Source of the DNA: Chryseobacterium sp. 18061
GTDB lineage: Bacteria > Pseudomonadota > Gammaproteobacteria > Enterobacterales > Enterobacteriaceae
DNA length: 64,000 nt
Assembly (NCBI GenBank): GCA_902706205.1
Contig: CACSKA010000001.1
Coordinates: 620,001-684,000, forward strand
Reading direction: 5' to 3'
Under the pieces are notes generated by a model. That model did no database searches. It saw nothing but the letters and a program-made list of their open reading frames with translations, and was not told the origin of the DNA. Below are positions 20,617 to 32,986 of this stretch, in pieces. The position numbers and the translations under genes were made by a program. How positions within the stretch are numbered: position 1 is the first letter of the stretch; every line of letters begins with the position of its first letter.

Positions 20617-21885
20617 ATGTTGCAAAGAATTAAAGCACCGTCTTCTTTCTTTGATCTTTCCTTGAGAGTTACTGCTCTCGGTGGAAAGTTTCTATTAATG
20701 TTGGCGATTGCAAGATATTTGACAATAAAAGACGTTGGTGATTACGGGGTATTTGTTAGCATAATTGTCATCTCCCTTTATTTCGTTGGATTAGATTTTT
20801 ATGTCTATTCTACCCGGGAAATGCTTGATCCAAAAGTAAAGAAAAATACCGGAAGTATATTATTTAATCAAGCGGCTTTTTTTGTTTTAAGTTATTGTCT
20901 ATTGGCTTTTGCATGGCCAGGATTATTATCATTATCGGGTGTTTCGGGGGTCGGCGGGATTTTATTTGCACTTACAGTGAGTGAGCATTTGTCACAGGAA
21001 TGCTATCGCGTTTTAATAATTAAAGAAAAAATTACCATTGCAAACTTTACTTTATTAATTCGTTCAGGGCTGTGGTGTTATATATGTGTACCGTTACTTT
21101 TTTACAAGTTAATCGACCTGAAACAAATTTTTTATCTTTGGTTGTTATTTTCATTATTGTCAGTAATCGTTTCATCTCTCTTTATTTCAAAGTTTGAAAA
21201 TATTAAATTTTCTGATTTCAACTTGGATTTTAGATGGCTGAGTCGTGGTGTAAAAACATCGTTCTATTTCTTTCTTGGCACTCTTTGCCTTAGAGCGATA
21301 AACTATTTTGATAAGGTTATTGCTGTTCACTTTATACCTTCAGCAAATTTGGGTGTATATGTATTTTTCTTTGGGATATCTTCTGCTGTGCAAGCTGTCA
21401 TAGATGTTCTGGTCGTGACGAGATACTATCCAGCACTGGTAAAAGCTATACAAGAAGAAAATAGAGAGAAAATAAAAGTCGCATTTTGTACGTTTAAGAA
21501 AAAAATATATTTCTACAACTTCGTTCTATTCTTCCTATCTATACCTGCATGTTATTTGATGATCAAGTTTACTGGCAAAATTGATTATATCGAACACTTT
21601 AGTTGGTATTTTCTTATTGTGATTACATCTTCTCTTTTAAATGTATCAATGCCTTATCATTATGCATTATATTCAAGAAAGAAAGATTTAACCATAATCC
21701 TTATAAATGTCATTGCTTTGTTATTGTTCGTTATTATTTCTTTTATTGGACTGGAATGTTTACCTGGGAAAGGAATGCTTCCTATCCTCATTGCTTTGGT
21801 TGGGGCAAACTTTTTTATGCTCGCTGCTAAGTACTTGTCTTTTATTAAGGAGTTCAATAGTGAAGGGCATCATTTTAATAAATAA
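20617..21885 (+). CDS. wzx: O-antigen flippase
   Basis: MOP-type polysaccharide exporter expected to flip the undecaprenyl-linked O-unit. The 422-aa product is highly hydrophobic, with about 12 predicted membrane segments. I chose the ATG at 20617 because ACGGAG lies eight bases before it; a TTG overlapping the pseI stop is the longer alternative. The gene is markedly AT-rich compared with pseB and galF. The 3' end overlaps the next gene by 26 bp. Confidence 0.85.
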   Translation: MLQRIKAPSSFFDLSLRVTALGGKFLLMLAIARYLTIKDVGDYGVFVSIIVISLYFVGLDFYVYSTREMLDPKVKKNTGSILFNQAAFFVLSYCLLAFAWPGLLSLSGVSGVGGILFALTVSEHLSQECYRVLIIKEKITIANFTLLIRSGLWCYICVPLLFYKLIDLKQIFYLWLLFSLLSVIVSSLFISKFENIKFSDFNLDFRWLSRGVKTSFYFFLGTLCLRAINYFDKVIAVHFIPSANLGVYVFFFGISSAVQAVIDVLVVTRYYPALVKAIQEENREKIKVAFCTFKKKIYFYNFVLFFLSIPACYLMIKFTGKIDYIEHFSWYFLIVITSSLLNVSMPYHYALYSRKKDLTIILINVIALLLFVIISFIGLECLPGKGMLPILIALVGANFFMLAAKYLSFIKEFNSEGHHFNK

Positions 21886-23257
21886 TGCAATTTTTTCACC
21901 TGTATTTAAAAAGCTGGCAATGGCGCTAATCGAGAAAGGATTAGATATAACCATTGTTACTGATAGTGAATTCTCAATAAATAAATATAAGTTAAGAGAA
22001 GTGAATTGTAGGATTGTATCATTCGAAGAATATATGAGAAAAAATAACTTCGAGGGCAAGCCACAGACAAAATACAATAAATGGAACGTGCATGCCGATT
22101 TCGATCGTGATAATTATTATCACTCGGTGTATTCAAAACAGTTCAACTTTTGGGGAAGGGTATCGAATGATTTATATCATTTCTTTGAGAATATATTCGC
22201 TAACGAACATTTTGATTTTATCTTCTATGAAAATGTCTCAAATGGTTTAGCATATACAGCAAACGAAGTCGCGAGTAAATATGGAGTAAAATATATTGGT
22301 TTAACCGCAAGCCGGTTACCCGGGAAGTCGCTATTTTCCTCTTTGGATGACCAACTGGCAAAAGATATTACTACATTACTCTCCACTTTGCCTGAACCTG
22401 ATGAAAAAAAGTTAACTGAAATTAAAAATTACATTGATAATATACATCATATCCAACCTGATTATATGAAAAATAATGGGTTGTCCTCTGTGAACTTTAT
22501 GAGTAAAATTTTCAAGAAGCGTGATTATTCTATTATTACAGAAACAATTCGGCATGGTATTTTTGGCAACAATGAGTTATTTCAAGTAGGAAATCCATTG
22601 CTTAAAAGTTTCCATATGAATCTCAGAGAGATCAAACGCTGGATTTGTGTGAAAAAAATAAAAAATATGTTTTGCAGTGAGTTGACGTCAGCACCTTTCT
22701 ATCTTTATCCTTTGCATTATCATCCGGAATCGTCGACATCAATTCTTGCAAAGTATTATGAAGAATATAATCTAATTCGTAACTTAGCATTTAGTCTTCC
22801 GCACGGCCAATATTTGGTGGTGAAAGATCATATTTCAGCAACGGGTTATGAAGGATACGAGTTTTATAAGAAAATAATCAAGCTGCCAAATGTTAAGCTT
22901 GCAAATCCCAACTTAAATTCAAAAGAGTTGATAAAAAAATCTTTGGGTGTTTTCACATTAACAAGTACTGTAGGCTACGAAGCTGTATTAATGAATAAGC
23001 CAGTTGTTATTTTTGGTGAAGTGTTTTATATGAACCACCCGTTAGTTTATCAATGTGATGGCTATAAAGATATTAATAATGCAGTCATGCATATGGAGTC
23101 AAATACGCATGCTGATTACTATGAATATAATATCAAATTTGTTAATGCTTACGACTCACTCTGCTTCCCATTAACAATCAGTTATGGTGCAGTGATCGGA
23201 ATTGAGTTTATTGAGAAAGTTGCTACGCAAATTTTGCAAAGCGAGAAGGGGCGCTAA
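21860..23257 (+). CDS. Capsule-synthesis/KpsS-like glycosyltransferase, candidate Pse transferase
   Basis: A 465-aa protein starting at a GTG that overlaps the wzx 3' end, with AAGGAG seven bases upstream. Longer starts run through wzx. Around residue 284 is YPLHYHPESST, around residue 322 KDHISATGYEG, and around residue 367 TSTVGYEAVLMNKPVV. These resemble the conserved segments of surface-polysaccharide proteins of the KpsS/KpsC/capsule-synthesis type, which include Kdo transferases. Because Kdo and pseudaminic acid are both CMP-activated ulosonic acids, this is my leading candidate for the Pse transferase. The family assignment comes from motifs alone and the donor is inferred. Confidence 0.7.
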   Translation: MKGIILINNAIFSPVFKKLAMALIEKGLDITIVTDSEFSINKYKLREVNCRIVSFEEYMRKNNFEGKPQTKYNKWNVHADFDRDNYYHSVYSKQFNFWGRVSNDLYHFFENIFANEHFDFIFYENVSNGLAYTANEVASKYGVKYIGLTASRLPGKSLFSSLDDQLAKDITTLLSTLPEPDEKKLTEIKNYIDNIHHIQPDYMKNNGLSSVNFMSKIFKKRDYSIITETIRHGIFGNNELFQVGNPLLKSFHMNLREIKRWICVKKIKNMFCSELTSAPFYLYPLHYHPESSTSILAKYYEEYNLIRNLAFSLPHGQYLVVKDHISATGYEGYEFYKKIIKLPNVKLANPNLNSKELIKKSLGVFTLTSTVGYEAVLMNKPVVIFGEVFYMNHPLVYQCDGYKDINNAVMHMESNTHADYYEYNIKFVNAYDSLCFPLTISYGAVIGIEFIEKVATQILQSEKGR

Positions 23258-24580
23258 ATGCTATTGTTGTATTGGGTTAGCCTTTACTTATTAAGCATTA
23301 TCTCAGCTGGTTCTGAGATATTAAATGTCATAACCGTAATATGTTATATTTTACTGCTATTTTATTTTTTGTATCGAAGGGAGTCGTTTTTCATCATTTG
23401 TAGCTTTTTTTTATGGGCTTTTTTGACAACCGCGTTAAGTGGACTTATTCTCGAATCCGGATTGTTTTTGCCTGAACTCGGTTCTATGTCGACACTAAAT
23501 GGTACTACAGCAATCAATGTCAGTCTTGCTGCTATCATGTTGTTAATTGCGAGTGGTATCTATCGACTATTAAATGAAAGAATTCATGTTGGTCTGAACT
23601 CTTCATTTGTTATTAATGCTTTAATAGAGAAAATTTATCCGGTTATTGTATTATGTGCGACATTGGTAGTGATTTTTATTTCGATACATTATGGCCGCCC
23701 AAGCGATTACGCACAAGACCGGTTTTATTATTGGAATAATATTGCTCCATCTTGGGGTAATCTAGTTAGGCTTTTCGTTGAACAGTCAAGTTTTATTCTT
23801 GGGTGTATATATGCCACTAAAAGGAAGAAACATATCTTTGCAATATTTTTATTGGGGGTTACTTCGCAAGTTTTAGTTGGAGAAAAATTTACTGGTATTT
23901 TTCAGATGCTGCTCTTCTTCAGTATCTGTTTCTTTATCACTTCTAACATCAAGATAAGTAAGAATTTCTTCTCCGCAAAGTATATTGTTCTATTTTTGAT
24001 TCTAGGGTGTTTTTTTGTTTTATTGGTTTGGGCAAGCTATTTCTCGCTTTCGGGTGATAGTGCACTTGCATTAGAGTCCTTGAAAACTCGAATTGCTGCT
24101 CAAAGTCAAATTTGGTGGGGGCTTAGTGATGTATCAGGAACAGGTGCTTTTGAGTTTGACAATATAACAAAACATCTTTTGGGGTTAGGTGCGCAGCCTG
24201 AAGATACTGGAATGTTATATTTAATGAGCAAAGTGATGCCTTATAAGCTTTTCTCTATTTATCAAGATGCAGGTATTGCTTTAACAATGGCCTTTCCTGC
24301 TAATATATTATTCTTTTTTGGTCCTTACTTATCGCTTGCTGTATGCTCGGTTCTTGCATTTTTCCTTTCGCTTGCATTATGGTTTACAGCTTATACATTA
24401 AAGAATAAAGATTTCCTTTTGCTGTTTGTAGCAATGAAAGTCTATAATATTGCAATTCAATTTGTTTTGATGGGTCGTGTTTATCTTCTTTTTGAATGGA
24501 AAATCATACTGCTTCTTTTACCTTTAATGTTTGCATTTTTTGCTCACTCAAAAAATAGGGTGTCGAGCTCCAATGTGTGA
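23258..24580 (+). CDS. wzy: O-antigen polymerase
   Basis: A 440-aa inner-membrane protein with about 11-12 hydrophobic segments and one longer polar loop after residue 140 (HYGRPSDYAQDR onward). This pattern and its place between two glycosyltransferases support Wzy, which joins O-units in the periplasm. Wzy proteins are poorly conserved, so the call rests on topology and context. It starts at the base after the previous stop and overlaps the next gene. Strongly AT-rich. Confidence 0.8.
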   Translation: MLLLYWVSLYLLSIISAGSEILNVITVICYILLLFYFLYRRESFFIICSFFLWAFLTTALSGLILESGLFLPELGSMSTLNGTTAINVSLAAIMLLIASGIYRLLNERIHVGLNSSFVINALIEKIYPVIVLCATLVVIFISIHYGRPSDYAQDRFYYWNNIAPSWGNLVRLFVEQSSFILGCIYATKRKKHIFAIFLLGVTSQVLVGEKFTGIFQMLLFFSICFFITSNIKISKNFFSAKYIVLFLILGCFFVLLVWASYFSLSGDSALALESLKTRIAAQSQIWWGLSDVSGTGAFEFDNITKHLLGLGAQPEDTGMLYLMSKVMPYKLFSIYQDAGIALTMAFPANILFFFGPYLSLAVCSVLAFFLSLALWFTAYTLKNKDFLLLFVAMKVYNIAIQFVLMGRVYLLFEWKIILLLLPLMFAFFAHSKNRVSSSNV

Positions 24581-25541
24581 TTTTTCTTTTATTGTTCCCG
24601 TATATAATGTATCAGCATATTTGCTCCAGTTTTACGAGCCATTTAAAAAATGCAATTTATCATGTGAAATTATATTTGTTAATGATGGTTCGACCGACGA
24701 ATCCTTAGAAATACTTACGGGGATTGCAAATGATGATAATCGAGTTTTACTTCTAACTAAAGAAAATGGTGGGGTATCATCAGCCCGAAACTATGGTATT
24801 GTACGTGCAACAGGAACATTCATTTCTTGTCTTGACCCTGATGATTTTGTTTCTACAGAATTCTTTGATTATATTTCATCCGCCTACGCAAAATATTCAG
24901 AGGTAGATACATTCATTTATGCCTACCAAAAATTTTATGATGGTACTGTTCCAAACCTAAAGCACTTTAATATTTCGGATGATGATTTCAGTTTGGTCCT
25001 GCCGAAAATTCTCTCTGCGATGCATAACTATCCTTGGTTACGTGTGACTCGCAGGAATTTTTATAAGGATAATCTTTTTCCTGTAGGTTTAATTTATGAG
25101 GACTCTGTAACAGTTCCTTTGCTTAATTCTCAGGCTAAAGTTATTGTGAAAACTAATATACCTTTGTATTATTACAGAGTTAGAAAAGATTCATTGACTA
25201 ATTTAGATCCGAAACGAAACATAGATCTAATTAAGGCTTTGGATCTCCTTGAGAAAAAGGTATCTGACTGGCCAAGTTGCATGCCTCATTTTTATGCTTG
25301 TGTAGCCCATCTTTCCCGTAGCGCATTGATTACTTTGTTTAAATTGTCTGACCATGTACCATCGGATAATTTTTTTAAAATTAGTTATGATCAAGTTATG
25401 TCAAAGTTTTCTACCTATCCGATCGGTTCGGTCCTATCGTCCAATGCAAGTATAGTGGATAAACTATGTTTTCTTATTATAAGAATGAAATGTATGGGTT
25501 TTTATCTATTTAGCATTTTTTATAAAATTTCAAAAAAATAG
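24573..25541 (+). CDS. Glycosyltransferase family 2
   Basis: A 322-aa GT-A fold transferase. The N-terminal FIVPVYNVSAYL, VNDGSTDESLEIL and LDPDDFV (DxD-type metal/nucleotide site) are GT2 hallmarks. The ATG at 24573 overlaps the wzy stop; a longer start inside wzy lacks support. It should add one O-unit sugar at the cytoplasmic face of the membrane. Donor and linkage cannot be read from the sequence. AT-rich like its neighbours. Confidence 0.88.
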   Translation: MCDFSFIVPVYNVSAYLLQFYEPFKKCNLSCEIIFVNDGSTDESLEILTGIANDDNRVLLLTKENGGVSSARNYGIVRATGTFISCLDPDDFVSTEFFDYISSAYAKYSEVDTFIYAYQKFYDGTVPNLKHFNISDDDFSLVLPKILSAMHNYPWLRVTRRNFYKDNLFPVGLIYEDSVTVPLLNSQAKVIVKTNIPLYYYRVRKDSLTNLDPKRNIDLIKALDLLEKKVSDWPSCMPHFYACVAHLSRSALITLFKLSDHVPSDNFFKISYDQVMSKFSTYPIGSVLSSNASIVDKLCFLIIRMKCMGFYLFSIFYKISKK

Positions 25542-25596
25542 CGTCGCAAACAGAAATAAAAAACGATCAGTGATGTCAAAAATGTATAGGTAAAGA

Positions 25597-27503
<1,907 letters not shown>

Positions 27504-27517
27504 CTTCAGGTATTGCG

Positions 27518-28954
27518 ATGGATACGGATAATTTTTTAAATAAATATAATCCTTTACTTTGTAAACTTTGTTTGGCTGCGTCGGATTTTATATTTTTTAA
27601 TGTTTCAATGGCGCTTTCTATCGGTTGTGTATACTGGATTTTTAATGATATCTATCGTTTCATCCCAGATGCTCAGCTAGAAATGCGTATTATTTCTCAT
27701 CTGGTCCTTGGCTTGATCTGCGTAGGATGGTTTTGGATTCGTCTTCGGCACTATTCTTACCGAAAACCATTCTGGTTTGAGTTGAAGGAAATTTTTCGAA
27801 CAATTATCATTTTTGCCATATTTGATCTGGCTTTGGTTGCATTTTCAAAATGGCAATTTTCTCGCTATATTTGGGTTTTTTGTTGGACCTTTGCCCTGGT
27901 TCTTTTACCCTTCTTTAGAGCGATGACGAAGCATCTCCTGAACCGTTTTGGGATCTGGAAGAAAAAGACGGTTATTCTCGGAAGCGGAAAAAATGCAGTT
28001 GAAGCATTCTATGCACTGCATAGCGAAGAAATGCTTGGTTTTGAGGTCGTCGCTTTTTATGATCACGAATGCTGTGATGATATAGTGCAGGGTCTGCCCG
28101 TATTGAAGGATCCCAATACGCTTTGGGAACTTAAAAAAACGGGAGATATCCATTTCATTGTCGCTTTTGAAATGGATAATAGCGATAAAACCATCCTCTG
28201 GTTACGTGAACTTTCCAAAAAGGATTGTCGTTCGGTAACGGTGATTCCATCGCTGCGTGGATTACCCCTTTACAATACAGACATGTCCTTTATCTTCAGC
28301 CATGAAGTGATGCTACTTCGTATCCACAATAATCTTGCTAAGAGAACTTCGCGTTTTCTTAAGCGAACTTTTGATATTGTTTGCTCCACACTCATCATAT
28401 TACTGTCCTCTCCATTGCTGATTTATCTCTGGTACAAAGTAACCCGTGACGGTGGGCCTGCAATTTATGGACATATGCGTGTTGGCCGTCATGGAAAGAT
28501 GTTCCCATGCTACAAATTCCGCTCAATGGTGATGAATTCTCAAGAAGTCCTGCAACATTTACTGGATACCGATCCTGACGCGCGCGCAGAATGGGATCGT
28601 GATTTTAAATTAAAAAACGATCCACGAATCACTTCTGTAGGACGTTTTATCCGTAAAACCAGCCTTGATGAGCTTCCGCAATTGTTCAACGTACTGAAAG
28701 GGCAGATGAGTTTGGTTGGGCCGCGTCCTATCATTTCGGAAGAGCTGTGCCGTTATGATCAAGACGTTGACTACTATCTGATGGCCAAACCAGGCATGAC
28801 CGGTCTCTGGCAGGTCAGTGGACGTAACGATGTCGATTACGACACTCGAGTCTATTTTGATTCGTGGTATGTCAAAAACTGGTCGCTCTGGAATGACATC
28901 GCTATTCTGTTTAAAACTGTCAAAGTTGTGCTGCATCGCGATGGTGCTTATTGA
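27518..28954 (+). CDS. wbaP: Undecaprenyl-phosphate galactose phosphotransferase
   Basis: Starts the O-unit by transferring Gal-1-P from UDP-Gal to undecaprenyl phosphate. The 478-aa product is very close in length and sequence to Salmonella WbaP across the whole protein: membrane-spanning N-terminal third, then RPFW-like [15 protein letters not shown]. The C-terminal catalytic domain has [36 protein letters not shown] and [18 protein letters not shown]. It is the last gene before gnd. It differs from WcaJ, so the strain carries separate initiators for colanic acid and O-antigen. Confidence 0.93.
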   Translation: MDTDNFLNKYNPLLCKLCLAASDFIFFNVSMALSIGCVYWIFNDIYRFIPDAQLEMRIISHLVLGLICVGWFWIRLRHYSYRKPFWFELKEIFRTIIIFAIFDLALVAFSKWQFSRYIWVFCWTFALVLLPFFRAMTKHLLNRFGIWKKKTVILGSGKNAVEAFYALHSEEMLGFEVVAFYDHECCDDIVQGLPVLKDPNTLWELKKTGDIHFIVAFEMDNSDKTILWLRELSKKDCRSVTVIPSLRGLPLYNTDMSFIFSHEVMLLRIHNNLAKRTSRFLKRTFDIVCSTLIILLSSPLLIYLWYKVTRDGGPAIYGHMRVGRHGKMFPCYKFRSMVMNSQEVLQHLLDTDPDARAEWDRDFKLKNDPRITSVGRFIRKTSLDELPQLFNVLKGQMSLVGPRPIISEELCRYDQDVDYYLMAKPGMTGLWQVSGRNDVDYDTRVYFDSWYVKNWSLWNDIAILFKTVKVVLHRDGAY

Positions 28955-29103
28955 TTGTACTATCGAGAAATGAGTTGACTGGCACTCCTCTGAAGACGAC
29001 ATCAATTGCTACCTTCGGCCCTACAACCTGAGTTAACATGTCCTTCACTTTTGACCCGTAGACTCAATGTCTACGGGGTATCCACACCTGACAGGAGTAT
29101 GTA

Positions 29104-30510
29104 ATGTCCAAGCAACAGATCGGCGTCGTCGGTATGGCAGTGATGGGGCGCAACCTGGCGCTCAACATCGAAAGCCGTGGTTATACCGTCTCCATCTTCA
29201 ACCGCTCCCGTGAAAAAACTGAAGAAGTGATTGCCGAGAACCCTGGCAAGAAACTGGCTCCTTTCTACACGGTGCAGGAATTCGTCGAGTCTCTGGAAAC
29301 ACCACGCCGCATCCTGTTAATGGTGAAGGCGGGCGAGGGCACGGACAAAGCCATCGAATCTTTGAAGCCTTACCTGGAGAAAGGCGACATCATCATTGAA
29401 GGCGGTAACTCCTACTTCCCGGACACCGTGCGTCGCAACCGCGAACTGTCTGCAGAAGGCTTCAACTTCATCGGTACCGGCGTTTCCGGCGGTGAAGAAG
29501 GCGCGCTGAAAGGCCCTTCTATCATGCCTGGCGGTCAGAAAGAAGCTTATGAGCTGGTTGCCCCAATCCTGACCAAAATCGCAGCCGTGGCCGAAGATGG
29601 CGAACCATGCGTGACCTATATTGGTCCAGATGGTGCGGGTCATTATGTGAAGATGGTCCACAACGGCATCGAGTATGGCGACATGCAGCTTATCGCTGAA
29701 GCCTACTCTCTGCTGAAAGGCGGCCTGAAGCTCTCCAACGAAGAGCTGGCACAGGTCTTCACCGAGTGGAACGACGGCGAGCTGAACAGCTACCTGATTG
29801 ACATCACCAAAGACATCTTCACTAAAAAAGATGAAGAAGGGATTTACCTGGTCGATGTGATTCTGGATGAAGCTGCGAACAAAGGTACCGGTAAGTGGAC
29901 CAGTCAGAGCTCTCTGGATCTCGGTGAGCCGCTGTCACTGATTACCGAATCTGTGTTCGCACGTTATATCTCTTCTCTGAAAGATCAGCGTGTTGCGGCC
30001 TCTAAAGTGCTGAGCGGTCCACAGGCAAAACCTGCCGCTGATAAAGCTGAATTCGTTGAGAAAGTTCGTCGCGCACTGTATCTGGGTAAAATTGTTTCTT
30101 ATGCGCAGGGTTTCTCCCAGCTGCGTGCTGCTTCCAACGAGAATAACTGGGATCTGAACTACGGCGAAATCGCGAAGATCTTCCGCGCGGGCTGCATTAT
30201 TCGTGCCCAGTTCCTGCAGAAAATCACCGATGCGTATGTTGAGAATGCAGACATCGCGAACCTGCTGTTGGCGCCGTACTTCAAGAAGATTGCTGACGAC
30301 TACCAGCAGGCGCTGCGTGACGTTGTGGCGTATGCGGTGCAGAATGGTATTCCAGTTCCAACCTTCTCCGCTGCCATTGCCTACTACGACAGCTACCGTG
30401 CAGAAGTTCTGCCGGCAAACCTGATCCAGGCTCAGCGTGACTACTTCGGCGCGCACACCTACAAGCGCACTGATAAAGAAGGCGTATTCCATACCGAGTG
30501 GATGGAATAA
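29104..30510 (+). CDS. gnd: 6-phosphogluconate dehydrogenase (decarboxylating)
   Basis: Oxidative pentose phosphate pathway: 6-phosphogluconate plus NADP to ribulose-5-P, CO2 and NADPH. The 468-aa enterobacterial form has the N-terminal [19 protein letters not shown] cofactor motif and central [19 protein letters not shown]. The start is preceded by AGGAG. gnd is the conserved right-hand marker of the O-antigen locus and commonly recombines with it. A clear terminator follows. Confidence 0.98.
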   Translation: MSKQQIGVVGMAVMGRNLALNIESRGYTVSIFNRSREKTEEVIAENPGKKLAPFYTVQEFVESLETPRRILLMVKAGEGTDKAIESLKPYLEKGDIIIEGGNSYFPDTVRRNRELSAEGFNFIGTGVSGGEEGALKGPSIMPGGQKEAYELVAPILTKIAAVAEDGEPCVTYIGPDGAGHYVKMVHNGIEYGDMQLIAEAYSLLKGGLKLSNEELAQVFTEWNDGELNSYLIDITKDIFTKKDEEGIYLVDVILDEAANKGTGKWTSQSSLDLGEPLSLITESVFARYISSLKDQRVAASKVLSGPQAKPAADKAEFVEKVRRALYLGKIVSYAQGFSQLRAASNENNWDLNYGEIAKIFRAGCIIRAQFLQKITDAYVENADIANLLLAPYFKKIADDYQQALRDVVAYAVQNGIPVPTFSAAIAYYDSYRAEVLPANLIQAQRDYFGAHTYKRTDKEGVFHTEWME

Positions 30511-30536
30511 TCTGAATTAAGCAGCAAATGACATCA

Positions 30537-30566
30537 AACCCGGAGCCTTGTCTCCGGGTTTTTTTT
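30537..30566 (+). terminator. gnd terminator
   Basis: CCCGGAG (30539-30545), a 6-base loop and CTCCGGG (30552-30558) are followed by eight Ts: a classical Rho-independent terminator. Confidence 0.92.
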
Positions 30567-30740
30567 AACCAAAAATCGCGTGTTTATTCGAAGTAGTCTG
30601 AATGTCGCTGCAACATCAGGTGAATTGAAAGGCTTCGCCTTGACAGTGCCTCCGAGTAAGGGGTAAAACCCCCAACAGCTATTGTTTATCGTGATGGCCA
30701 GGTGCCATCTTCACCGTTAACTGAATAAAGTTGCGTTCTA

Positions 30741-31907
30741 ATGAAAATTACAATTTCCGGTACAGGTTATGTTGGCCTCTCAAACGGCATTCTGATTGCA
30801 CAGAACCACGAAGTGGTGGCGCTGGATATCGTGCAGGCCAAAGTGGACATGCTCAATCAGAAGAAATCGCCGATTGCAGATAAAGAGATTGAAGAATACC
30901 TGGCAACCAAAACGCTTAACTTCCGCGCCACGACCGACAAGCAGGATGCCTATCGTGATGCGGATTACGTAATAATCGCGACCCCAACCGATTACGACCC
31001 TAAGACCAACTACTTCAATACTTCAAGCGTTGAAGCAGTCATTCGTGATGTGGTGGAATTCAACCCAAACGCAGTGATGATCATCAAATCGACCATTCCG
31101 GTGGGTTTCACTCAGTCCATTAAAGATGAACTGGGTATCGATAATGTGTTCTTCTCGCCAGAGTTTCTGCGCGAAGGTCGCGCGTTGTACGACAACCTGC
31201 ATCCATCACGTATCGTGATCGGCGAGCGCTCCGAACGCGCAGAGCGCTTTGCCGCGCTGTTGCAGGAAGGGGCGATTAAAGAAAATATCCCGACGTTATT
31301 CACCGATTCAACTGAAGCCGAAGCCATCAAGCTGTTCGCTAATACCTATCTGGCAATGCGCGTGGCCTATTTCAATGAGCTGGACAGCTATGCCGAAAGC
31401 TTAGGGCTCGACAGTCGTCAGATCATCGAAGGCGTATGTCTGGACCCGCGTATCGGCAATCATTACAACAACCCGTCATTTGGCTACGGCGGCTACTGTC
31501 TGCCGAAAGACACCAAACAGTTGCTGGCTAACTACCAGTCGGTGCCGAATAACCTGATTTCGGCTATCGTCGATGCCAACCGTACGCGTAAAGATTTTGT
31601 CGCAGATTCCATTCTGTCGCGTAAACCGAAAGTCGTTGGTGTGTATCGTCTGATCATGAAAAGTGGCTCTGATAACTTCCGCGCCTCTTCAATTCAGGGG
31701 ATCATGAAGCGCATCAAAGCTAAAGGCGTGCAGGTCATCATCTATGAACCGGTGATGGAGGAAGACGAGTTCTTCCACTCGCGTGTGGTTCGCGACCTGG
31801 AAGCTTTTAAGCAGGAAGCGGATGTGATCATTTCCAACCGCATGGCGGAAGAACTCGCTGATGTGGCTGACAAAGTGTATACCCGCGATTTGTTCGGTAA
31901 CGACTAA
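30741..31907 (+). CDS. ugd: UDP-glucose 6-dehydrogenase
   Basis: Oxidises UDP-glucose twice to UDP-glucuronic acid, needed for colanic acid, for lipid A aminoarabinose and possibly for UDP-GalA through the neighbouring epimerase. The 388-aa product has the N-terminal [20 protein letters not shown]ossmann motif and the catalytic cysteine near residue 253 in [12 protein letters not shown]. The 230-bp upstream gap carries the gnd terminator and should hold its own promoter. No clear Rcs or PmrA box was recognised there. Confidence 0.97.
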   Translation: MKITISGTGYVGLSNGILIAQNHEVVALDIVQAKVDMLNQKKSPIADKEIEEYLATKTLNFRATTDKQDAYRDADYVIIATPTDYDPKTNYFNTSSVEAVIRDVVEFNPNAVMIIKSTIPVGFTQSIKDELGIDNVFFSPEFLREGRALYDNLHPSRIVIGERSERAERFAALLQEGAIKENIPTLFTDSTEAEAIKLFANTYLAMRVAYFNELDSYAESLGLDSRQIIEGVCLDPRIGNHYNNPSFGYGGYCLPKDTKQLLANYQSVPNNLISAIVDANRTRKDFVADSILSRKPKVVGVYRLIMKSGSDNFRASSIQGIMKRIKAKGVQVIIYEPVMEEDEFFHSRVVRDLEAFKQEADVIISNRMAEELADVADKVYTRDLFGND

Positions 31908-31927
31908 ACCAGAGCTGCTCTGATATC

Positions 31928-31957
31928 AAAAGGCCCTCAAATTCGAGGGCCTTTTTG
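31928..31957. terminator. Bidirectional terminator between ugd and the epimerase
   Basis: AGGCCCTC and GAGGGCCT (31931-31938 and 31945-31952) form a stem with T-rich sequence on the right and A-rich sequence on the left. It could end both ugd and the convergent minus-strand epimerase gene. Confidence 0.85.
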
Positions 31958-31981
31958 TTACTGGCGTGGCGCAAATCTCAA

Positions 31982-32986
31982 TTAAACGTTATAAAAGCCG
32001 CGATACCAGTCTACGAAGTTTTTCACCCCGTCTTTAACCGTGGTTTCGGGTTTGAAGCCGGTCACTTCTTGCAAAGGTTGAGTATCCGCGCTGGTTTCCA
32101 GAACATCACCCGGCTGAACTGGCATCATATTCTTCTCAGCTTCAATACCGAGCGCTTCTTCAAGCGCCGTGATGTAATCCATCAATTCAACCGGTGAGCT
32201 GTTCCCGATGTTATAGACGCGGTACGGTGCGGAGCTGCTAGCCGCAGAACCCGTTTCGACCGTCCAGTTGGCATCCGGCTGAGGGATAACATCTTGCAGA
32301 CGAATAATCGCCTCAGCAATATCATCGATATAGGTGAAGTCGCGTTTCATCTTGCCGTAGTTATAAACGTCGATGCTTTTGTCTTCGAGCATGGCTTTGG
32401 TGAATTTAAACAGCGCCATATCCGGGCGACCCCATGGGCCATAGACGGTGAAGAAACGCAGACCGGTGGTTGGCAAACCATACAGATGAGCATAGGTATG
32501 CGACATCAGTTCGTTGGCTTTTTTGGTCGCCGCATACAGGGATACCGGATGGTCGACAGAATCATCGGTCGAGAACGGCATCTTGCGATTCAGGCCGTAG
32601 ACAGAGCTGGAGGAGGCATACAGAAGGTGCTGCACCTTGTTATGGCGGCAGCCTTCAAGCACGTTCAAGTGACCAATCAGGTTGGCATCCGCGTAGGCGT
32701 GTGGGTTTTCCAGCGAATAACGAACCCCGGCCTGTGCGGCAAGGTGAATCACACGATCAAATTTCTCGCCCGCAAAAAGGTCTGCCATCGCGACGCGGTC
32801 AGCCAAATCGATTTTATGGAAGCTGAAACCAGGCTTTTGCAGCAGGTCCAGACGTGCCTGCTTCAGGTTAACGTCGTAGTAGTCGTTGAGATTGTCAATT
32901 CCCACCACCTGATGGCCAGCCTGCAGCAGACGCTCGCTGACATGGAAGCCGATAAAACCGGCGGCGCCGGTAACCAGGTATTTCAT
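31982..32986 (-). CDS. uge: UDP-glucuronate 4-epimerase (UDP-GalA forming)
   Basis: Extended SDR of 334 aa. The N-terminal VTGAAGFIGFHVSERLL is the NAD site and SLYAATKKANELM carries the YxxxK catalytic pair. HVVGIDNLNDYYDV-type sequence is typical of UDP-GlcA epimerases. It should interconvert UDP-GlcA (from Ugd) and UDP-GalA, supplying GalA for LPS core or O-antigen. It is transcribed opposite to ugd and wzzB, so it has its own promoter in the 231-bp gap shared with wzzB. The gene symbol follows Klebsiella use and is tentative. Confidence 0.82.
   Translation of the reverse strand: MKYLVTGAAGFIGFHVSERLLQAGHQVVGIDNLNDYYDVNLKQARLDLLQKPGFSFHKIDLADRVAMADLFAGEKFDRVIHLAAQAGVRYSLENPHAYADANLIGHLNVLEGCRHNKVQHLLYASSSSVYGLNRKMPFSTDDSVDHPVSLYAATKKANELMSHTYAHLYGLPTTGLRFFTVYGPWGRPDMALFKFTKAMLEDKSIDVYNYGKMKRDFTYIDDIAEAIIRLQDVIPQPDANWTVETGSAASSSAPYRVYNIGNSSPVELMDYITALEEALGIEAEKNMMPVQPGDVLETSADTQPLQEVTGFKPETTVKDGVKNFVDWYRGFYNV

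Noticed and set aside
21707..21859. Long N-terminal extension of the KpsS-like gene into wzx
   Set aside because: It reads through wzx in another frame; a GTG with a good ribosome site lies at 21860.
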